Assembly: GCF_006516955.1 (NCBI RefSeq)
Contig: NZ_VHLG01000003.1
Span: 458,444 to 522,443, forward strand
DNA length: 64,000 bases
Direction of reading: 5' to 3'
Source of the DNA: Martelella alba
Lineage (GTDB): Bacteria > Pseudomonadota > Alphaproteobacteria > Rhizobiales > Rhizobiaceae
Shown here: in pieces, positions 29,226 through 39,430 of the stretch
How positions within the stretch are numbered: the stretch's first letter is position 1
How the letters are laid out: every line of letters begins with the position of its first letter
The notes under the pieces: generated by a model
Seen by the model: the letters and a program-made list of their open reading frames with translations, nothing else
Told to the model about the DNA's origin: nothing
Database searches by the model: none
Translations under genes and position numbers: made by a program

Positions 29226-29705
29226 ATGAGCATGACCGAAGACATCATAGATAATGAACTTTCCGCAGCATTCGGCGGACGTCTCGAGAACGGGCTTCAT
29301 CGCCTTGTGCAGCGGGTTTACTATGAGGATACCGATTTTTCCGGCGTGGTTTATCACGCGCGTTACCTGCAATTTCTGGAACGCGGCCGGACGGAGTTTC
29401 TGCGTTGTCTCGGCGTTGGTCAGGCAAAACTCAGGGAGATCGATGAAGAGGGACTGGCCTTTGCCGTGCACCACATGGACATCACCTTCAAATGGCCCGC
29501 GCGAATGGACGACATTGTCGAGATCCGAACGACCACGCGAAAGACGACCGGTGCGCGCATGGTGCTCGATCAGGAGATCCGGGCCAATGGTGTGACGCTC
29601 ATTCTGGCGACCGTCACCGTTGTGGCTGTCAACGCGAAGGGCAGGGCACGCCGTCTGCCGGATGACCTCGCCGCGACCATGGCGCGCGGTGCAGGTCTTG
29701 ATTAA
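29226..29705 (+). CDS. ybgC: Tol-Pal system acyl-CoA thioesterase YbgC
   Basis: 159-residue hotdog-fold thioesterase. RVYYEDTDFSGVVYHARYLQFLERGR contains the active-site Asp and the His region of 4-hydroxybenzoyl-CoA thioesterase-like enzymes. VEIRTTTRKTTGARMVLDQEI is the central strand region. The start at 29226 is set by AGGA five bases upstream; ATGs at 29220 and 29232 are alternatives. It leads the Tol-Pal cluster as in many proteobacteria. Its likely substrates are acyl-CoA or acyl-ACP thioesters tied to envelope lipid metabolism. Confidence 0.92.
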   Translation: MSMTEDIIDNELSAAFGGRLENGLHRLVQRVYYEDTDFSGVVYHARYLQFLERGRTEFLRCLGVGQAKLREIDEEGLAFAVHHMDITFKWPARMDDIVEIRTTTRKTTGARMVLDQEIRANGVTLILATVTVVAVNAKGRARRLPDDLAATMARGAGLD

Positions 29706-30014
29706 ACCTGAGTATTGTGTGAAGGATTTTTTGCTTCGAGTCCGGGGCGAAAAAGGCCCTTATTGCTCCAAAATCCGGACATAATCCTGTCTCGGCGGTG
29801 CAACAAAGTAATGATCCCTTAACCATAATGTAGTTTTATGGTGAATACGGGATTTGCCGGCCTTGTGCCTCCCTTTCACCACGATTCCGGTGAAAGAAGG
29901 TCTGAGAAACTGGGCAATCCGGTACATGCCGGATTTCCGGCCCGGACTTGCAGGCGACCTTAAACTGTACCCACGCCCGGGTGAACGGGCTTCTTATCAA
30001 GGACTTGGATTTAA
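29706..30014. other. Intergenic region ahead of tolQ
   Basis: 309 bp with no gene. It should hold the tolQ promoter, since ybgC and tolQ are too far apart for tight coupling. No clear -35/-10 pair or terminator could be assigned. AAGGA near 29999 serves as the tolQ ribosome binding site. Confidence 0.45.
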
Positions 30015-30734
30015 ATGGAACAGCTTGGGTTGGACGCGACGACGGCGAATATCGGCCTTTTGGCGCTCTTCTGGCAGGCGGGGCTGATCGTAAAGATCGT
30101 GATGCTGGGATTGATCGCAGCGTCGATCTGGACATGGGCGATCGTGATCGAGAAATTCATCGCCTATAACAAGGAAAAGCGCGCCTATAACCAGTTTGAA
30201 GATTCATTCTGGTCAGGAAATTCGCTGGAAAAGCTTTATGGCAGTCTGGCGGAGCGCAAGACCAGTGGCATGGCGGCGATCTTTGTTTCGGCCATGCGCG
30301 AATGGAAGAAATCCTTTGAGCGCGGTGCACGCGCGCCGGTCGGTCTGCAGATGCGTGTTGAAAAGGCGATGGATGTTGCCATTCAGCGTGAAAGTGAAGC
30401 GCTCGAAGCACGGCTTGGCTTTCTCGCCAGCGTCGGTTCGGCCGCGCCTTTCATCGGCCTGTTCGGCACGGTTGTCGGCATCATGACCTCATTTCAGGCG
30501 ATTGCCGGTTCTAAATCGACCAATCTTGCCGTCGTTGCACCGGGTATTGCCGAGGCGCTGCTGGCAACGGCGATCGGCCTTGTCGCCGCTATTCCGGCGG
30601 TTATTGCCTATAACAAATTCTCAAGTGATGCCGGCAAGCTGACGGCGCGGATGGAAGGTTTCGCGGATGAATTTGCCGCGATCCTCTCCCGCCAGATCGA
30701 TGAGAAACTGCAGCCGCGCCAGGCCGCTGAGTGA
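30015..30734 (+). CDS. tolQ: Tol-Pal proton channel subunit TolQ
   Basis: 239-residue inner-membrane protein of the MotA/TolQ/ExbB family. Three hydrophobic spans are seen: one near 20-45 and two in the conserved tail (FLASVGSAAPFIGLFGTVVG and GIAEALLATAIGLVAAIPAV). TolQ with TolR makes the proton-driven motor that energises TolA at the division site. tolR starts 27 bases after the stop. Confidence 0.96.
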   Translation: MEQLGLDATTANIGLLALFWQAGLIVKIVMLGLIAASIWTWAIVIEKFIAYNKEKRAYNQFEDSFWSGNSLEKLYGSLAERKTSGMAAIFVSAMREWKKSFERGARAPVGLQMRVEKAMDVAIQRESEALEARLGFLASVGSAAPFIGLFGTVVGIMTSFQAIAGSKSTNLAVVAPGIAEALLATAIGLVAAIPAVIAYNKFSSDAGKLTARMEGFADEFAAILSRQIDEKLQPRQAAE

Positions 30735-30761
30735 CGACCAAGCGATAGAAAGGCTTTAACT

Positions 30762-31214
30762 ATGGCAATGTCCGTAGGAGCGGGTGGAGCAGGCGGCGGT
30801 CGCCGCGGCCGCCGTCGCGGTCGCAAGCGGCCGATGAGCGAGATCAATGTGACGCCGCTCGTCGACGTCATGCTCGTTTTGCTGATCATTTTCATGGTCG
30901 CTGCACCGATGATGACGGTGGGTGTGCCGATTGACCTGCCTGAAACCCAGGCTCAGGCGCTGAATTCGGATACGCAGCCGATCACCGTATCGGTCAATTC
31001 CGACGGCAAGGTCTATCTTCAGGAAACCGAAATCCCGATTGATGAAGTGGTGGCCAAGCTCGAGGCCATTTCCAAGACAGGGTACAATGAGCGTATCTAT
31101 GTGCGCGGCGACGCCAATGCCGATTATGGTACCGTCATGAAGGTGATGGCGCGGATCTCGGCTGCCGGTTTCAAGAATATCGGCCTCGTCACGCTGCAGG
31201 AAAAGGACAGCTGA
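30762..31214 (+). CDS. tolR: Tol-Pal motor subunit TolR
   Basis: 150-residue ExbD/TolR protein. A cytosolic N-terminus rich in Gly and Arg (GRRGRRRGRKRPM) is followed by EINVTPLVDVMLVLLIIFMV, where the Asp is the proton-carrying residue of the single span. A periplasmic domain follows with the family's YVRGDANADYGTVMKVM. It works with TolQ and lies eight bases ahead of tolA. Confidence 0.96.
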   Translation: MAMSVGAGGAGGGRRGRRRGRKRPMSEINVTPLVDVMLVLLIIFMVAAPMMTVGVPIDLPETQAQALNSDTQPITVSVNSDGKVYLQETEIPIDEVVAKLEAISKTGYNERIYVRGDANADYGTVMKVMARISAAGFKNIGLVTLQEKDS

Positions 31215-31222
31215 GCGTCGCC

Positions 31223-32377
31223 ATGAAGCGCAGTGTCGCCATTTCGTTTATATTGCACTGTCTTGTGATCGGGATGGCCGTGCTCGCGCTCGGCTCTCCC
31301 GATGCATTCGAAGTGGCAGACGTCAATGCCCTGCCGGTGGAGCTTATCCCCGTTCAGGAGATTACCCAGATTCAGCAGGGTGACGACAAGGCTGATCTCG
31401 CCGATATCGCCGCACCCGTGCCGACCAAACGGCCGGACCCGGTCGAGGATGCGCAGAATGTCGGCGACAATACCGTTGATCTGAGCACGCAGAAAAATGC
31501 CCAGGCGGCAACGCATGAGCAGAAGGCTGCCGCCCCGCCTAAGCCTTCCGAGGCACCGGCGCCCGAGCCGCAGCCGACGCCTGAGCCAGAGCCTGCACCG
31601 GCGCCAGCCCCGACGCCGGAGCCCGCACCTGCACCAAAGCCAGCACCTGCACCGGCGCCGAAACCTGCCCCTGAACCTCAGCCCGAGCCCAAACCGGAAC
31701 CGGCGCCTCAGGCGGTGGAGACGCCTGATCCTGCACCCGCTCCGGCGGAGCAGACGCCAGACGATCTGGTTTTCCCTGATCAGGCGCCATTGCCGCAGAA
31801 GCGCCCTGATACGCAGGTCGCGGAAGCAAAACCAAAGACCGAGCCGCCGAAAACCGAGCCCGTGAAAACCCCGGATCAGGCTGAAAAGCCAACGCCGAAG
31901 CCGACGGAAAAGCCGAAGGCCGAGAAGAGCGAAACGGCGACCGACAATACCGAGAATTTCGACGTCGATCAGATCGCGGCCCTGCTGAACCGTGATGCAG
32001 CCCAGGGCGGCGGCGCCAAGCGATCCGAGACGCCGGCAGCGCTTGGTGGCCAGAAGACGACAACCGGTGCTCAGTTGACCCAGAGCGAGCTTGATGCGCT
32101 GCGCGGCCAGATCCAGCGCAACTGGTCAATCCTGGCCGGTCTTGACGGTGCTGATGGCGTGCGGATCCGCATCCAGATGAGCCTGGACCAGAATGGTGCG
32201 ATCATCGGCGAGCCGCAGGTCACGGCGACCGGTGGTTCCGATACGGCCCGTCAGATCCTTGCCAGCGGTGCCCGGCGTGCGGTGATGAAGGCTTCACCCT
32301 TCACCCAACTTCCGCCTGAAAAATATGAAGCTTGGAAAGAAGTCGTTGTGAATTTCGACCCAAGTCAGATGCTATGA
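31223..32377 (+). CDS. tolA: TolA-like envelope protein with Pro/Ala/Glu-rich linker
   Basis: 384 residues. One N-terminal span (about 5-23) is followed by a very long low-complexity linker (about 90-240) made of P, A, E, K and Q in short repeats (PAPAP, PEPEP). The C-terminal domain of about 110 residues has ELDALRGQIQRNWSILAGLDG and SPFTQLPPEKYEAWKEVVVNF, the TonB/TolA C-terminal pattern. TolA links the TolQR motor to TolB-Pal. The linker differs from the Ala/Lys helix of enterobacterial TolA and is likely extended rather than helical. Confidence 0.9.
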   Translation: MKRSVAISFILHCLVIGMAVLALGSPDAFEVADVNALPVELIPVQEITQIQQGDDKADLADIAAPVPTKRPDPVEDAQNVGDNTVDLSTQKNAQAATHEQKAAAPPKPSEAPAPEPQPTPEPEPAPAPAPTPEPAPAPKPAPAPAPKPAPEPQPEPKPEPAPQAVETPDPAPAPAEQTPDDLVFPDQAPLPQKRPDTQVAEAKPKTEPPKTEPVKTPDQAEKPTPKPTEKPKAEKSETATDNTENFDVDQIAALLNRDAAQGGGAKRSETPAALGGQKTTTGAQLTQSELDALRGQIQRNWSILAGLDGADGVRIRIQMSLDQNGAIIGEPQVTATGGSDTARQILASGARRAVMKASPFTQLPPEKYEAWKEVVVNFDPSQML

Positions 32378-32460
32378 TTTTCACCGCCGGTGTCAGCGGG
32401 GGAGGGACCCGCTGCCCCTGAATGCGATCACCGGTCAAAAGCTGAAAGGCCCGTCCGATT

Positions 32461-33768
32461 ATGCTAAAACGCTGCCTACTTCTCATCTCGCTTGCCTATG
32501 CCGGGTTGAGCATGATGTTTGTCGCACCCGCCAATGCTTTGGTCGAAATCGATATTTCTCAAGGCAATGTCGCTCCGCTTCCGATCGCGATCACCGATTT
32601 TGCCTCCGATGACGGCATCGGCGCGCAGATCTCCGATGTGGTGAGCGCGGATCTGAAGCGGTCGGGGCTCTTCGCTCCGATCGACAAGGCGGCCTTTATT
32701 CAGAATATGACCGGTCCTGACGAGACGCCCCGTTTCCAGGACTGGCAGTTGATCAATGCCTCGGCGCTTGTCGTCGGCCGGATATCGAAGGAACCGGATG
32801 GCCGTTTGCGTGCCGAGTTCCGCCTGTGGGATACCTATGCCGGCCAGCAGATTGTCGGCCAGCAGTTCTTCACCAAGCCGGATAACTGGCGACGTGTGGC
32901 GCATATCATCGCGGACCAGATCTACAAGGCGCTGACCGGTGAGGACGGCTATTTCGACAGCCGGGTTGTCTTCGTCTCCGAAAGCGGCCCGAAGAATGAT
33001 CGCAAGCGCCAGCTGGCAATCATGGATCAGGACGGCGCCAATGTGGAGATGCTGACCAGCGGCGACTATATGGTGCTGACGCCGCGCTTCTCGCCGAACC
33101 GGCAGGAGCTCACCTATATGTCCTACGAGAACGACCAGCCGCGCGTCTATCTTCTGCAGCTGGATTCCGGTCAGCGCGAAGTTGTCGGCAATTTCCCCGG
33201 CATGACCTTTGCGCCGCGCTTCTCACCGGATGGCCAGCGGATCATCATGAGCCTGCAGCAGGATGGCAATGCCAATATCTACACGATGGATCTCAGAACG
33301 CGTGCAACGACGCGGCTGACCAGCACGGCGGCAATCGATACCTCACCATCCTACTCACCCAATGGCCAGCAGATCGTGTTCGAGAGTGACCGCGGCGGCC
33401 GCCAGCAGCTTTATGTCATGAACGCGGATGGTTCGAATCAGCACCGCATTTCCTTTGGCGACGGCTCCTATTCGACACCTGTCTGGTCACCGCGCGCCGA
33501 TCTGATCGCCTTCACTAAACAGTCGGGCAACACCTTTTCCATCGGCGTCATGAAGCCGGATGGCAGCGGCGAGCGTATCCTGACCTCAGGCTTCCACAAT
33601 GAAGGCCCGACCTGGTCACCAAATGGCCGCGTGCTGATGTTCTTCCGGCAAAATGCCGGAGAGGGCGGCCCGCATCTCTATACGATCGACCTGAGTGGCT
33701 ATAATGAGCAGGAAGTTCCAACCCCGCAATTCGCATCGGATCCGGCCTGGTCACCGGTGCTTGACTGA
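32461..33768 (+). CDS. tolB: Tol-Pal system periplasmic protein TolB
   Basis: 435-residue exported beta-propeller. A signal peptide (1-26, ending APANA) is followed by the N-terminal domain with [20 protein letters not shown]. Six propeller blades then show the repeated pattern FSPDGQRI and [13 protein letters not shown] (seen about five times). TolB binds Pal at the outer membrane and receives TolA. It follows tolA by 83 bases. Confidence 0.96.
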   Translation: MLKRCLLLISLAYAGLSMMFVAPANALVEIDISQGNVAPLPIAITDFASDDGIGAQISDVVSADLKRSGLFAPIDKAAFIQNMTGPDETPRFQDWQLINASALVVGRISKEPDGRLRAEFRLWDTYAGQQIVGQQFFTKPDNWRRVAHIIADQIYKALTGEDGYFDSRVVFVSESGPKNDRKRQLAIMDQDGANVEMLTSGDYMVLTPRFSPNRQELTYMSYENDQPRVYLLQLDSGQREVVGNFPGMTFAPRFSPDGQRIIMSLQQDGNANIYTMDLRTRATTRLTSTAAIDTSPSYSPNGQQIVFESDRGGRQQLYVMNADGSNQHRISFGDGSYSTPVWSPRADLIAFTKQSGNTFSIGVMKPDGSGERILTSGFHNEGPTWSPNGRVLMFFRQNAGEGGPHLYTIDLSGYNEQEVPTPQFASDPAWSPVLD

Positions 33769-34133
33769 TGCTGATGCCGGGCGCGCTGTCTTGTGGAAAG
33801 CCTGCGCGCAGGCGTGACTGGTGTTGAATAGAGGCGGCCTGAACCTGAGAGATGCATGCTGTTAACCATCTTTCTTGAGCAGGCGTTAACGCCAGAATGC
33901 GATAGAGGGAACGGAAAATTTACTGTCTTTCTTTCGCAGAAACGGACTATGCGTTAACCCCGGGCAAATCAGTGCCGGCGGGTTGACGCGGACTGAAACG
34001 GTTTTGGAAGGGCGTGCGGAGTTCTTTCCTTCTGATCCGGGAGATGGTGATGATACGTTCCGGCCTTACCGGCTGGCGGCGGTGTCGATCCGAATTTGGA
34101 ACGAGGATCCTATTCGTTAAGGAGTGCGGCGAT
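33769..34133. other. tolB-pal intergenic region
   Basis: 365 bp without a credible gene. It contains three copies of GTTAAC (33861, 33885 and 33953) and a TTGACG near 33982 that could be a -35 for pal. AAGGAG at 34119-34124 is the pal ribosome binding site. No clear terminator for tolB is seen. Confidence 0.45.
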
Positions 34134-34670
34134 ATGAGCCGAGCAATCATCGGGGCTTCCAGCCCGCATATGAAATTCTTCAAGCCGACGGTCATGGCTA
34201 TCTGTGCTGTCGTCGCACTGGGGCTTGCCGGCTGCGCCTCCAAGGACCAGAACCTGCCCGGCAATGGCGCAAATGGCGCTTACGGCACGGCCGGGTCGGC
34301 GACGCCCGGCTCTTCGCAGGACTTCGATCTGAATGTCGGTGACACGATCTATTTCGAAACCGATTCGACCTCGATCACGCCCGTTGCCGCAGAAACGCTG
34401 AACAAGCAGGCGCAGTGGCTGCAGCGTTACCCGCAATATGGCATTCGCGTCGAAGGTCATGCCGACGAGCGCGGCACCCGCGAATATAACCTCGCACTTG
34501 GTGCGCGCCGTGCAACCGCGACCAAGAACTATCTGATTTCGCGCGGTATTCCGGCCAATCGCATCAGCACGATTTCCTACGGCAAGGAACGCCCCGTCGC
34601 GACCTGCGACAATATCAGCTGCTGGTCGCAGAACCGCCGTACCGTTACGGATCTTCTCGGCGGCAACTGA
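34134..34670 (+). CDS. pal: Peptidoglycan-associated lipoprotein Pal
   Basis: 178-residue outer-membrane lipoprotein. The N-terminal signal ends in the lipobox LAGC (about 32-35). The OmpA-like peptidoglycan-binding domain has VEGHADERGTREYNLALGARRA and ISYGKERPVATCDN, with the Asp and Arg that bind diaminopimelate. The start at 34134 follows AAGGAG by nine bases; the frame is open 40 codons further up, but that part lacks protein character. It completes the Tol-Pal bridge to the cell wall. Confidence 0.95.
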   Translation: MSRAIIGASSPHMKFFKPTVMAICAVVALGLAGCASKDQNLPGNGANGAYGTAGSATPGSSQDFDLNVGDTIYFETDSTSITPVAAETLNKQAQWLQRYPQYGIRVEGHADERGTREYNLALGARRATATKNYLISRGIPANRISTISYGKERPVATCDNISCWSQNRRTVTDLLGGN

Positions 34671-34691
34671 TCTCGTTGCGTTACAGAAATG

Positions 34692-34720
34692 GCGCCGGCT
34701 GTGATGGCCGGCGCTTTTTT
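34692..34720 (+). terminator. pal terminator
   Basis: Stem GCGCCGGC/GCCGGCGC with loop TGTGATG followed by six T, 22 bases after the pal stop. Confidence 0.9.
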
Positions 34721-34854
34721 GTCTTCTGGCGGCCGCAAAACGCACTCAGAGGTTAAAAATAATTTGAATCGTTCCTATAAAGGCCAGAATGTCTTCCTAG
34801 CTATAGGCTAGGGATATTCGGATATATGTTTTATTGATTGGGACGAAGGACGAC

Positions 34855-35724
34855 ATGAGGAAGACACTTCTCGCCCTGCTTGCCTGTTCGGTTCTGGCGA
34901 TTTCGCAGCAACAGGTCATGGCGCAGGGCTTTTCACTGTTTCCGAACCGGCATGCAAGCGAGACGGCCGCAACACAGCCAGTGACCAAGGTGCAGGCAAC
35001 CGATCCAAGCATGCAGATCGATGAACTCCAGCAGCAGGTGCGTGATCTTACCGGGCAGGTGGAAGATCTGAGTTACCAGATGCTGCAGATGGAAGAAAAG
35101 ATCCGCAAGATGCAGGAAGATATCGAGTTCCGTTTGCAGGACCTCGAAAATGGCGGTGGCGGATCGTCAGCCCCGGCAGGCGGCAAGACTGGTGCTGCCG
35201 AACCGGCAACGCCGCCGAGCCAGGACAGTGCTGCGGCCGCAACCCCCAGCCTGACATTTCCCGATAACACCGGCACAGGCACTGGCTCGGGCAACGGAGA
35301 TGCGGCTCAGGCGCAGTTGCCGGCTGCAGCCGAAAGTGATTCCAGCGATGCCCAGTTTTACAAGGTCGCGTATGATCTGATCCTTTCGGGAGACTATCCC
35401 CAGGCAGAACAGGCCTTTGGCGAATTCGTTCTCAGCTATCCCAACAGTGCACTTCTGCCGGATGCGAGCTTCTGGCTTGGCGAGGCAATGCTGGCGCAGC
35501 AGAAATATAATGATGCCGCCAAGACCTTCCTGAATGCCTACAAGGCCTATGGCTCTTCCGACAAGGCGCCGGAAATGCTGCTGAAACTCGGTGAATCGCT
35601 GGCGGGCCTCGACAACAAGGAGACAGCCTGCGCCACCTTCAAGCAGGTTCCTTCCCGCTATCCCGATGCCGCACCAGCCGTTTTGAGCAAGGCTGCAGCC
35701 GATATGAAGAAGCTTGGCTGCTGA
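34855..35724 (+). CDS. cpoB: Cell division coordinator CpoB (YbgF)
   Basis: 289-residue periplasmic protein. The signal peptide is about 1-26 (ends VMAQG). A coiled coil (about 50-100, IDELQQQVRDLTGQVEDLSY) allows trimerisation. A Pro/Ala/Gly/Ser-rich linker (about 100-165) follows. C-terminal TPR repeats include FYKVAYDLILSGDYPQAEQAF and PDASFWLGEAMLAQQKYNDA. CpoB couples Tol-Pal to PBP1b activity during constriction. The start at 34855 follows GAAGGA; a start 7 codons earlier is possible. Confidence 0.93.
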   Translation: MRKTLLALLACSVLAISQQQVMAQGFSLFPNRHASETAATQPVTKVQATDPSMQIDELQQQVRDLTGQVEDLSYQMLQMEEKIRKMQEDIEFRLQDLENGGGGSSAPAGGKTGAAEPATPPSQDSAAAATPSLTFPDNTGTGTGSGNGDAAQAQLPAAAESDSSDAQFYKVAYDLILSGDYPQAEQAFGEFVLSYPNSALLPDASFWLGEAMLAQQKYNDAAKTFLNAYKAYGSSDKAPEMLLKLGESLAGLDNKETACATFKQVPSRYPDAAPAVLSKAAADMKKLGC

Positions 35725-35729
35725 TTGCG

Positions 35730-37103
35730 ATGGACATGAGTGAAACCATTGGCCCGCGTGATCCTGATGCGGTGGCCGATGCGTTCATCGCAAGCCTCAG
35801 GCCTGCGGCCTCATCATCGGTGACCACTCTGTTGGTCGGCGTTTCGGGCGGCAGTGACTCCGTCGGCCTGATGATTGCCCTGAAATCTGCGATAGGGCGC
35901 CTGAAGCGTGATGATATCAGGCTCGTTGCGGCCACAGTTGATCACCGGTTGCGCGCCGAATCTGCCGATGAGGCAAAGGCCGTCAGCGAAATTTGCCGGC
36001 AGATGCAGATCGAACATGAAACCCTTGTCTGGAACGATGCTGCCTCTGGTGCGAGCGTCTCGGACAGGGCGCGCAATGCGCGCTATCAGCTGTTGCAGGA
36101 TCTGGCCTCGCGGATAAAGGCGCAGGCAATCATCGTTGCCCATACATTCAACGATCAGGCTGAAACCGTTGCCATGCGCCAGATGCGCGCGCGTGAAGGC
36201 GAGGGGCTCGCCGGTATGGCGCCTGCCGTGCTGGTCGGTGGCCGGCACTGGTTGTTGCGGCCGTTTCTATCGGTTTCGCGTCAGGACATTCGCGACGGAC
36301 TGATAGCGCGCGGTCAGGCCTGGATCGATGATCCGACCAATGATGATTGCCATTATGAGCGGGTGCGTATGCGCCAGAGGCTTGATGAGGCCGCGCGGAC
36401 GAAACTGGTGGCGGTGGCCCGGCGACAGGCAAAGGAACGCCAGGATGTGGCCGAACGCGCTGCCCGGTTGATCGAACAGGCTGTGACGGTTCATGGGGCC
36501 GTGCTGGCCGAGGTTGATCTTTCGGTTCTGGGAACCGCCGATGCGGGTGTTGGCAGCCTTGTGCTGAGAAGCCTCGTTGCGGTTTGCGGCGGCCGGAGCT
36601 TTGCTGCGGGCCGTGATGTTCGTGAGCGGCTGATGGACGTGGCGATGTCTGCCGGTGATGGCAGGATGACGGCGGGGCGCTGTGTGATCACCAAAAAGCG
36701 CGACCGGCTCTTTATTGTCAGGGAAAACCGCAATCTTCCCGTGCTGACACTCGATGCCGGCGAAAGCGGTTGCTGGGATGCGCGTTTCATCATCACGAAT
36801 CGCACGGCGTCGCCGGTGCGGATTGCCGCAGGGCAAATTACCCCGGAAGAGGGGGATGGCTGCGGATTGCCGGCTTCTGTTGCGGGGCAGTTGCGATGCG
36901 CGACCCCCAACCTATCCATCGGTGGTGGTATGGCGGAAGGGCAGGGATGCCGTGATATTGTGGTGGAGCCCTATCTCGCTCCTTACGAAAAATTTCTTCC
37001 GCTCTTTGATCTTGCGCTCGCCAATGCTATCGCGACCTTGTTTCGTCGCACGTCATTTGCGGAGGCCGCAATGGTTGAACATACCGTGGAAATTGCCTCT
37101 TGA
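35730..37103 (+). CDS. tilS: tRNA(Ile)-lysidine synthetase
   Basis: 457 residues. TilS modifies the wobble cytidine of tRNA-Ile(CAU) to lysidine using ATP. The N-type ATP pyrophosphatase loop SGGSDS is at 39-44. ATVDHRLRAESADEA and VAHTFNDQAETVAMR (second half-motif) are typical, as is RPFLSVSRQDIRDGLIARG. It starts five bases after the cpoB stop. The second half is more divergent and rich in Gly and Arg, as is usual. Confidence 0.93.
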   Translation: MDMSETIGPRDPDAVADAFIASLRPAASSSVTTLLVGVSGGSDSVGLMIALKSAIGRLKRDDIRLVAATVDHRLRAESADEAKAVSEICRQMQIEHETLVWNDAASGASVSDRARNARYQLLQDLASRIKAQAIIVAHTFNDQAETVAMRQMRAREGEGLAGMAPAVLVGGRHWLLRPFLSVSRQDIRDGLIARGQAWIDDPTNDDCHYERVRMRQRLDEAARTKLVAVARRQAKERQDVAERAARLIEQAVTVHGAVLAEVDLSVLGTADAGVGSLVLRSLVAVCGGRSFAAGRDVRERLMDVAMSAGDGRMTAGRCVITKKRDRLFIVRENRNLPVLTLDAGESGCWDARFIITNRTASPVRIAAGQITPEEGDGCGLPASVAGQLRCATPNLSIGGGMAEGQGCRDIVVEPYLAPYEKFLPLFDLALANAIATLFRRTSFAEAAMVEHTVEIAS

Positions 37104-37115
37104 AACAATGGTTGT

Positions 37116-37145
37116 CTTGGCAATAGCTGATGGCGACCCTATGTT
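37116..37145 (+). promoter_or_regulatory. Candidate RpoH (heat-shock) promoter of ftsH
   Basis: CTTGGCA (37116-37122) and CCTATGTTAGG (37138-37148) are 15 bases apart, about 50 bases before the ftsH start. The pair resembles the rhizobial RpoH pattern CTTGAA/CYTATNT. Supported by motif resemblance and the known heat-shock control of ftsH. Confidence 0.45.
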
Positions 37146-37198
37146 AGGCCTAATTCCACGGCGGATATGACGCCGAACTTATGATTTCGGGGATTTTG

Positions 37199-39154
37199 AT
37201 GAACCCAAACTTACGTAACATCGCGCTCTGGGCGATTATCGCGCTGCTGCTTATCGCGCTGTTCAGCATGTTTCAGTCGACGCCATCACATAATGCGTCG
37301 AGCCAGATAGCCTATTCCCAATTTGTCAGCGATGTGGATTCCGGCCAGGTTCACGATGTGACGATTACCGGCAACACGATCACGGGGACCTATTCGCAAA
37401 AGGCGGGGCAAACCTTCCAGTCCTATGCGCCGGTGATCGATGACACGCTTTTGAACAAGCTGGAAGCCAATAACGTCATCGTGGTGGCACGTCCTGTCAG
37501 CGATGGTTCGGGCGGGTTCCTGAGCTATGTCGGCACACTTCTGCCCATGCTGCTGATCCTCGGTGTCTGGCTTTTCTTCATGCGTCAGATGCAGGGCGGT
37601 TCGCGCGGGGCGATGGGTTTCGGCAAGTCGAAGGCCAAGCTTCTGACGGAAGCCCATGGCCGGGTGACCTTTGAGGATGTCGCCGGTGTCGATGAGGCCA
37701 AGCAGGATCTTGAGGAAATCGTTGAGTTCCTCCGTGATCCGCAGAAGTTTCAGCGCCTTGGCGGACGCATTCCGCGCGGCGTTCTGCTGGTCGGCCCGCC
37801 TGGTACCGGCAAGACGCTTCTTGCCCGCTCGGTAGCAGGCGAGGCCAATGTGCCCTTCTTCACCATTTCCGGTTCGGACTTTGTCGAAATGTTCGTCGGT
37901 GTCGGCGCATCGCGTGTGCGTGACATGTTCGAACAGGCCAAGAAGAACGCACCCTGCATCATCTTCATTGACGAAATCGATGCGGTTGGCCGTCATCGCG
38001 GAGCCGGTCTCGGCGGCGGCAATGACGAGCGCGAGCAGACGCTGAACCAGCTTCTGGTCGAGATGGATGGTTTCGAGGCCAATGAGGGCGTGATCCTGAT
38101 AGCTGCCACCAACCGTCCCGATGTTCTTGATCCCGCCCTTCTGCGTCCCGGCCGTTTTGACCGTCAGGTCGTTGTGCCGAACCCGGATATTGTCGGCCGT
38201 GAACGCATCCTCAAGGTTCATGCCCGCAATGTTCCGCTGGCACCGAATGTCGATCTCAAGGTGCTGGCCCGCGGCACGCCCGGATTTTCCGGTGCTGATT
38301 TGATGAACCTCGTCAATGAGGCGGCCCTGATGGCGGCTCGGCGCAACAAGCGTCTGGTGACGATGCAGGAATTCGAGGACGCCAAGGACAAGATCATGAT
38401 GGGCGCAGAGCGCCGTTCCTCGGCCATGACCGAAGCGGAAAAGAAGCTCACCGCCTATCACGAGGCCGGTCACGCCATCGTGGCGATGAAGGTGGCGGTT
38501 GCCGATCCAGTCCACAAGGCGACGATCATTCCGCGCGGCCGTGCGCTTGGCATGGTCATGCAGCTGCCGGAAGGCGACCGCTACTCGATGAGCTACAAGT
38601 GGATGGTCTCGCGTCTTGCCATCATGATGGGTGGCCGCGTTGCCGAGGAAATCACCTTCGGCAAGGAAAATATCACCTCCGGCGCGTCGTCCGATATCGA
38701 GCAGGCCACCAAGCTTGCCCGCGCCATGGTGACGCAGTGGGGCTTTTCCGATGAGCTTGGTCATGTCGCCTATGGCGAAAACCAGCAGGAACTGTTCCTC
38801 GGCCATTCGGTATCGCAGTCGAAGAATGTTTCGGAAGCCACCGCCCAGAAGATCGACAGCGAAGTCCGCCGTCTGATCGATACGGCCTATCGTGAGGCGA
38901 CCGATATTCTGAAGGACAATCACGAGGGTTTTGTTCAGCTGGCGGAAGGCCTGCTGGAATATGAGACGCTCTCCGGCGACGAGATCAAGGCGCTTCTTCA
39001 GGGTCAAAAGCCCTCGCGCGATATGGGCGACGATACGCCGCCGTCACGCGGATCCGCCGTTCCGACCATGGGCGGGCAGAAGAAGGAAAGCGACAAGCCT
39101 GCCGGTGACGGTGATGCTGACAGCAAGGGCGGTTTTGAACCCCAGCCTCACTGA
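37199..39154 (+). CDS. ftsH: ATP-dependent zinc metalloprotease FtsH
   Basis: 651-residue membrane-bound AAA+ protease. Two spans (about 8-25 and 110-130) flank a periplasmic domain. The AAA domain has Walker A GPPGTGKT (about 199-206), Walker [12 protein letters not shown] and the second-region homology [19 protein letters not shown]. The zinc site is HEAGH (421-425). FtsH degrades misfolded membrane proteins and regulators such as RpoH and LpxC. The start at 37199 gives [18 protein letters not shown], the family form. It ends in a hydrophilic, low-complexity tail. Confidence 0.97.
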   Translation: MNPNLRNIALWAIIALLLIALFSMFQSTPSHNASSQIAYSQFVSDVDSGQVHDVTITGNTITGTYSQKAGQTFQSYAPVIDDTLLNKLEANNVIVVARPVSDGSGGFLSYVGTLLPMLLILGVWLFFMRQMQGGSRGAMGFGKSKAKLLTEAHGRVTFEDVAGVDEAKQDLEEIVEFLRDPQKFQRLGGRIPRGVLLVGPPGTGKTLLARSVAGEANVPFFTISGSDFVEMFVGVGASRVRDMFEQAKKNAPCIIFIDEIDAVGRHRGAGLGGGNDEREQTLNQLLVEMDGFEANEGVILIAATNRPDVLDPALLRPGRFDRQVVVPNPDIVGRERILKVHARNVPLAPNVDLKVLARGTPGFSGADLMNLVNEAALMAARRNKRLVTMQEFEDAKDKIMMGAERRSSAMTEAEKKLTAYHEAGHAIVAMKVAVADPVHKATIIPRGRALGMVMQLPEGDRYSMSYKWMVSRLAIMMGGRVAEEITFGKENITSGASSDIEQATKLARAMVTQWGFSDELGHVAYGENQQELFLGHSVSQSKNVSEATAQKIDSEVRRLIDTAYREATDILKDNHEGFVQLAEGLLEYETLSGDEIKALLQGQKPSRDMGDDTPPSRGSAVPTMGGQKKESDKPAGDGDADSKGGFEPQPH

Positions 39155-39183
39155 CCTGTTTGTCTGTGTTGACAAGAGTTTGG

Positions 39184-39211
39184 AAAACGCCGGCCTTGTG
39201 CCGGCGTTTTT
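39184..39211 (+). terminator. ftsH terminator
   Basis: Perfect 11-bp stem AAAACGCCGGC/GCCGGCGTTTT with loop CTTGT, followed by T. Confidence 0.9.
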
Positions 39212-39286
39212 GCTGACTGGGTTCAATAGTCCTGCTTCCGCCATAATCGGCGGGTCAATGCTTCTGGTAACGTGATGTTAGCGACG

Positions 39287-39314
39287 TTGACGTTAATTTA
39301 AGTGTCGCTAAGCG
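39287..39314 (+). promoter_or_regulatory. Candidate glmM promoter
   Basis: TTGACG and TAAGCG are separated by 16 bases, about 115 bases ahead of glmM. Motif match only. Confidence 0.35.
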
Positions 39315-39430
39315 ATAAATCTGTCAGAAAATGACGAGTTACGATGTGAAGGCGCGTTGCGCGAGACCTGCTACATCACAGATATAAGATGATGGAGCTT
39401 ACGGGCTCCCTGCAGTGAAACGGAAGAACA

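Noticed and set aside
37286..39007. 573-codon minus-strand frame opposite ftsH
   Set aside because: Length is striking, but the ftsH protein is unmistakable and the mirror frame shows no known motif or start signal.
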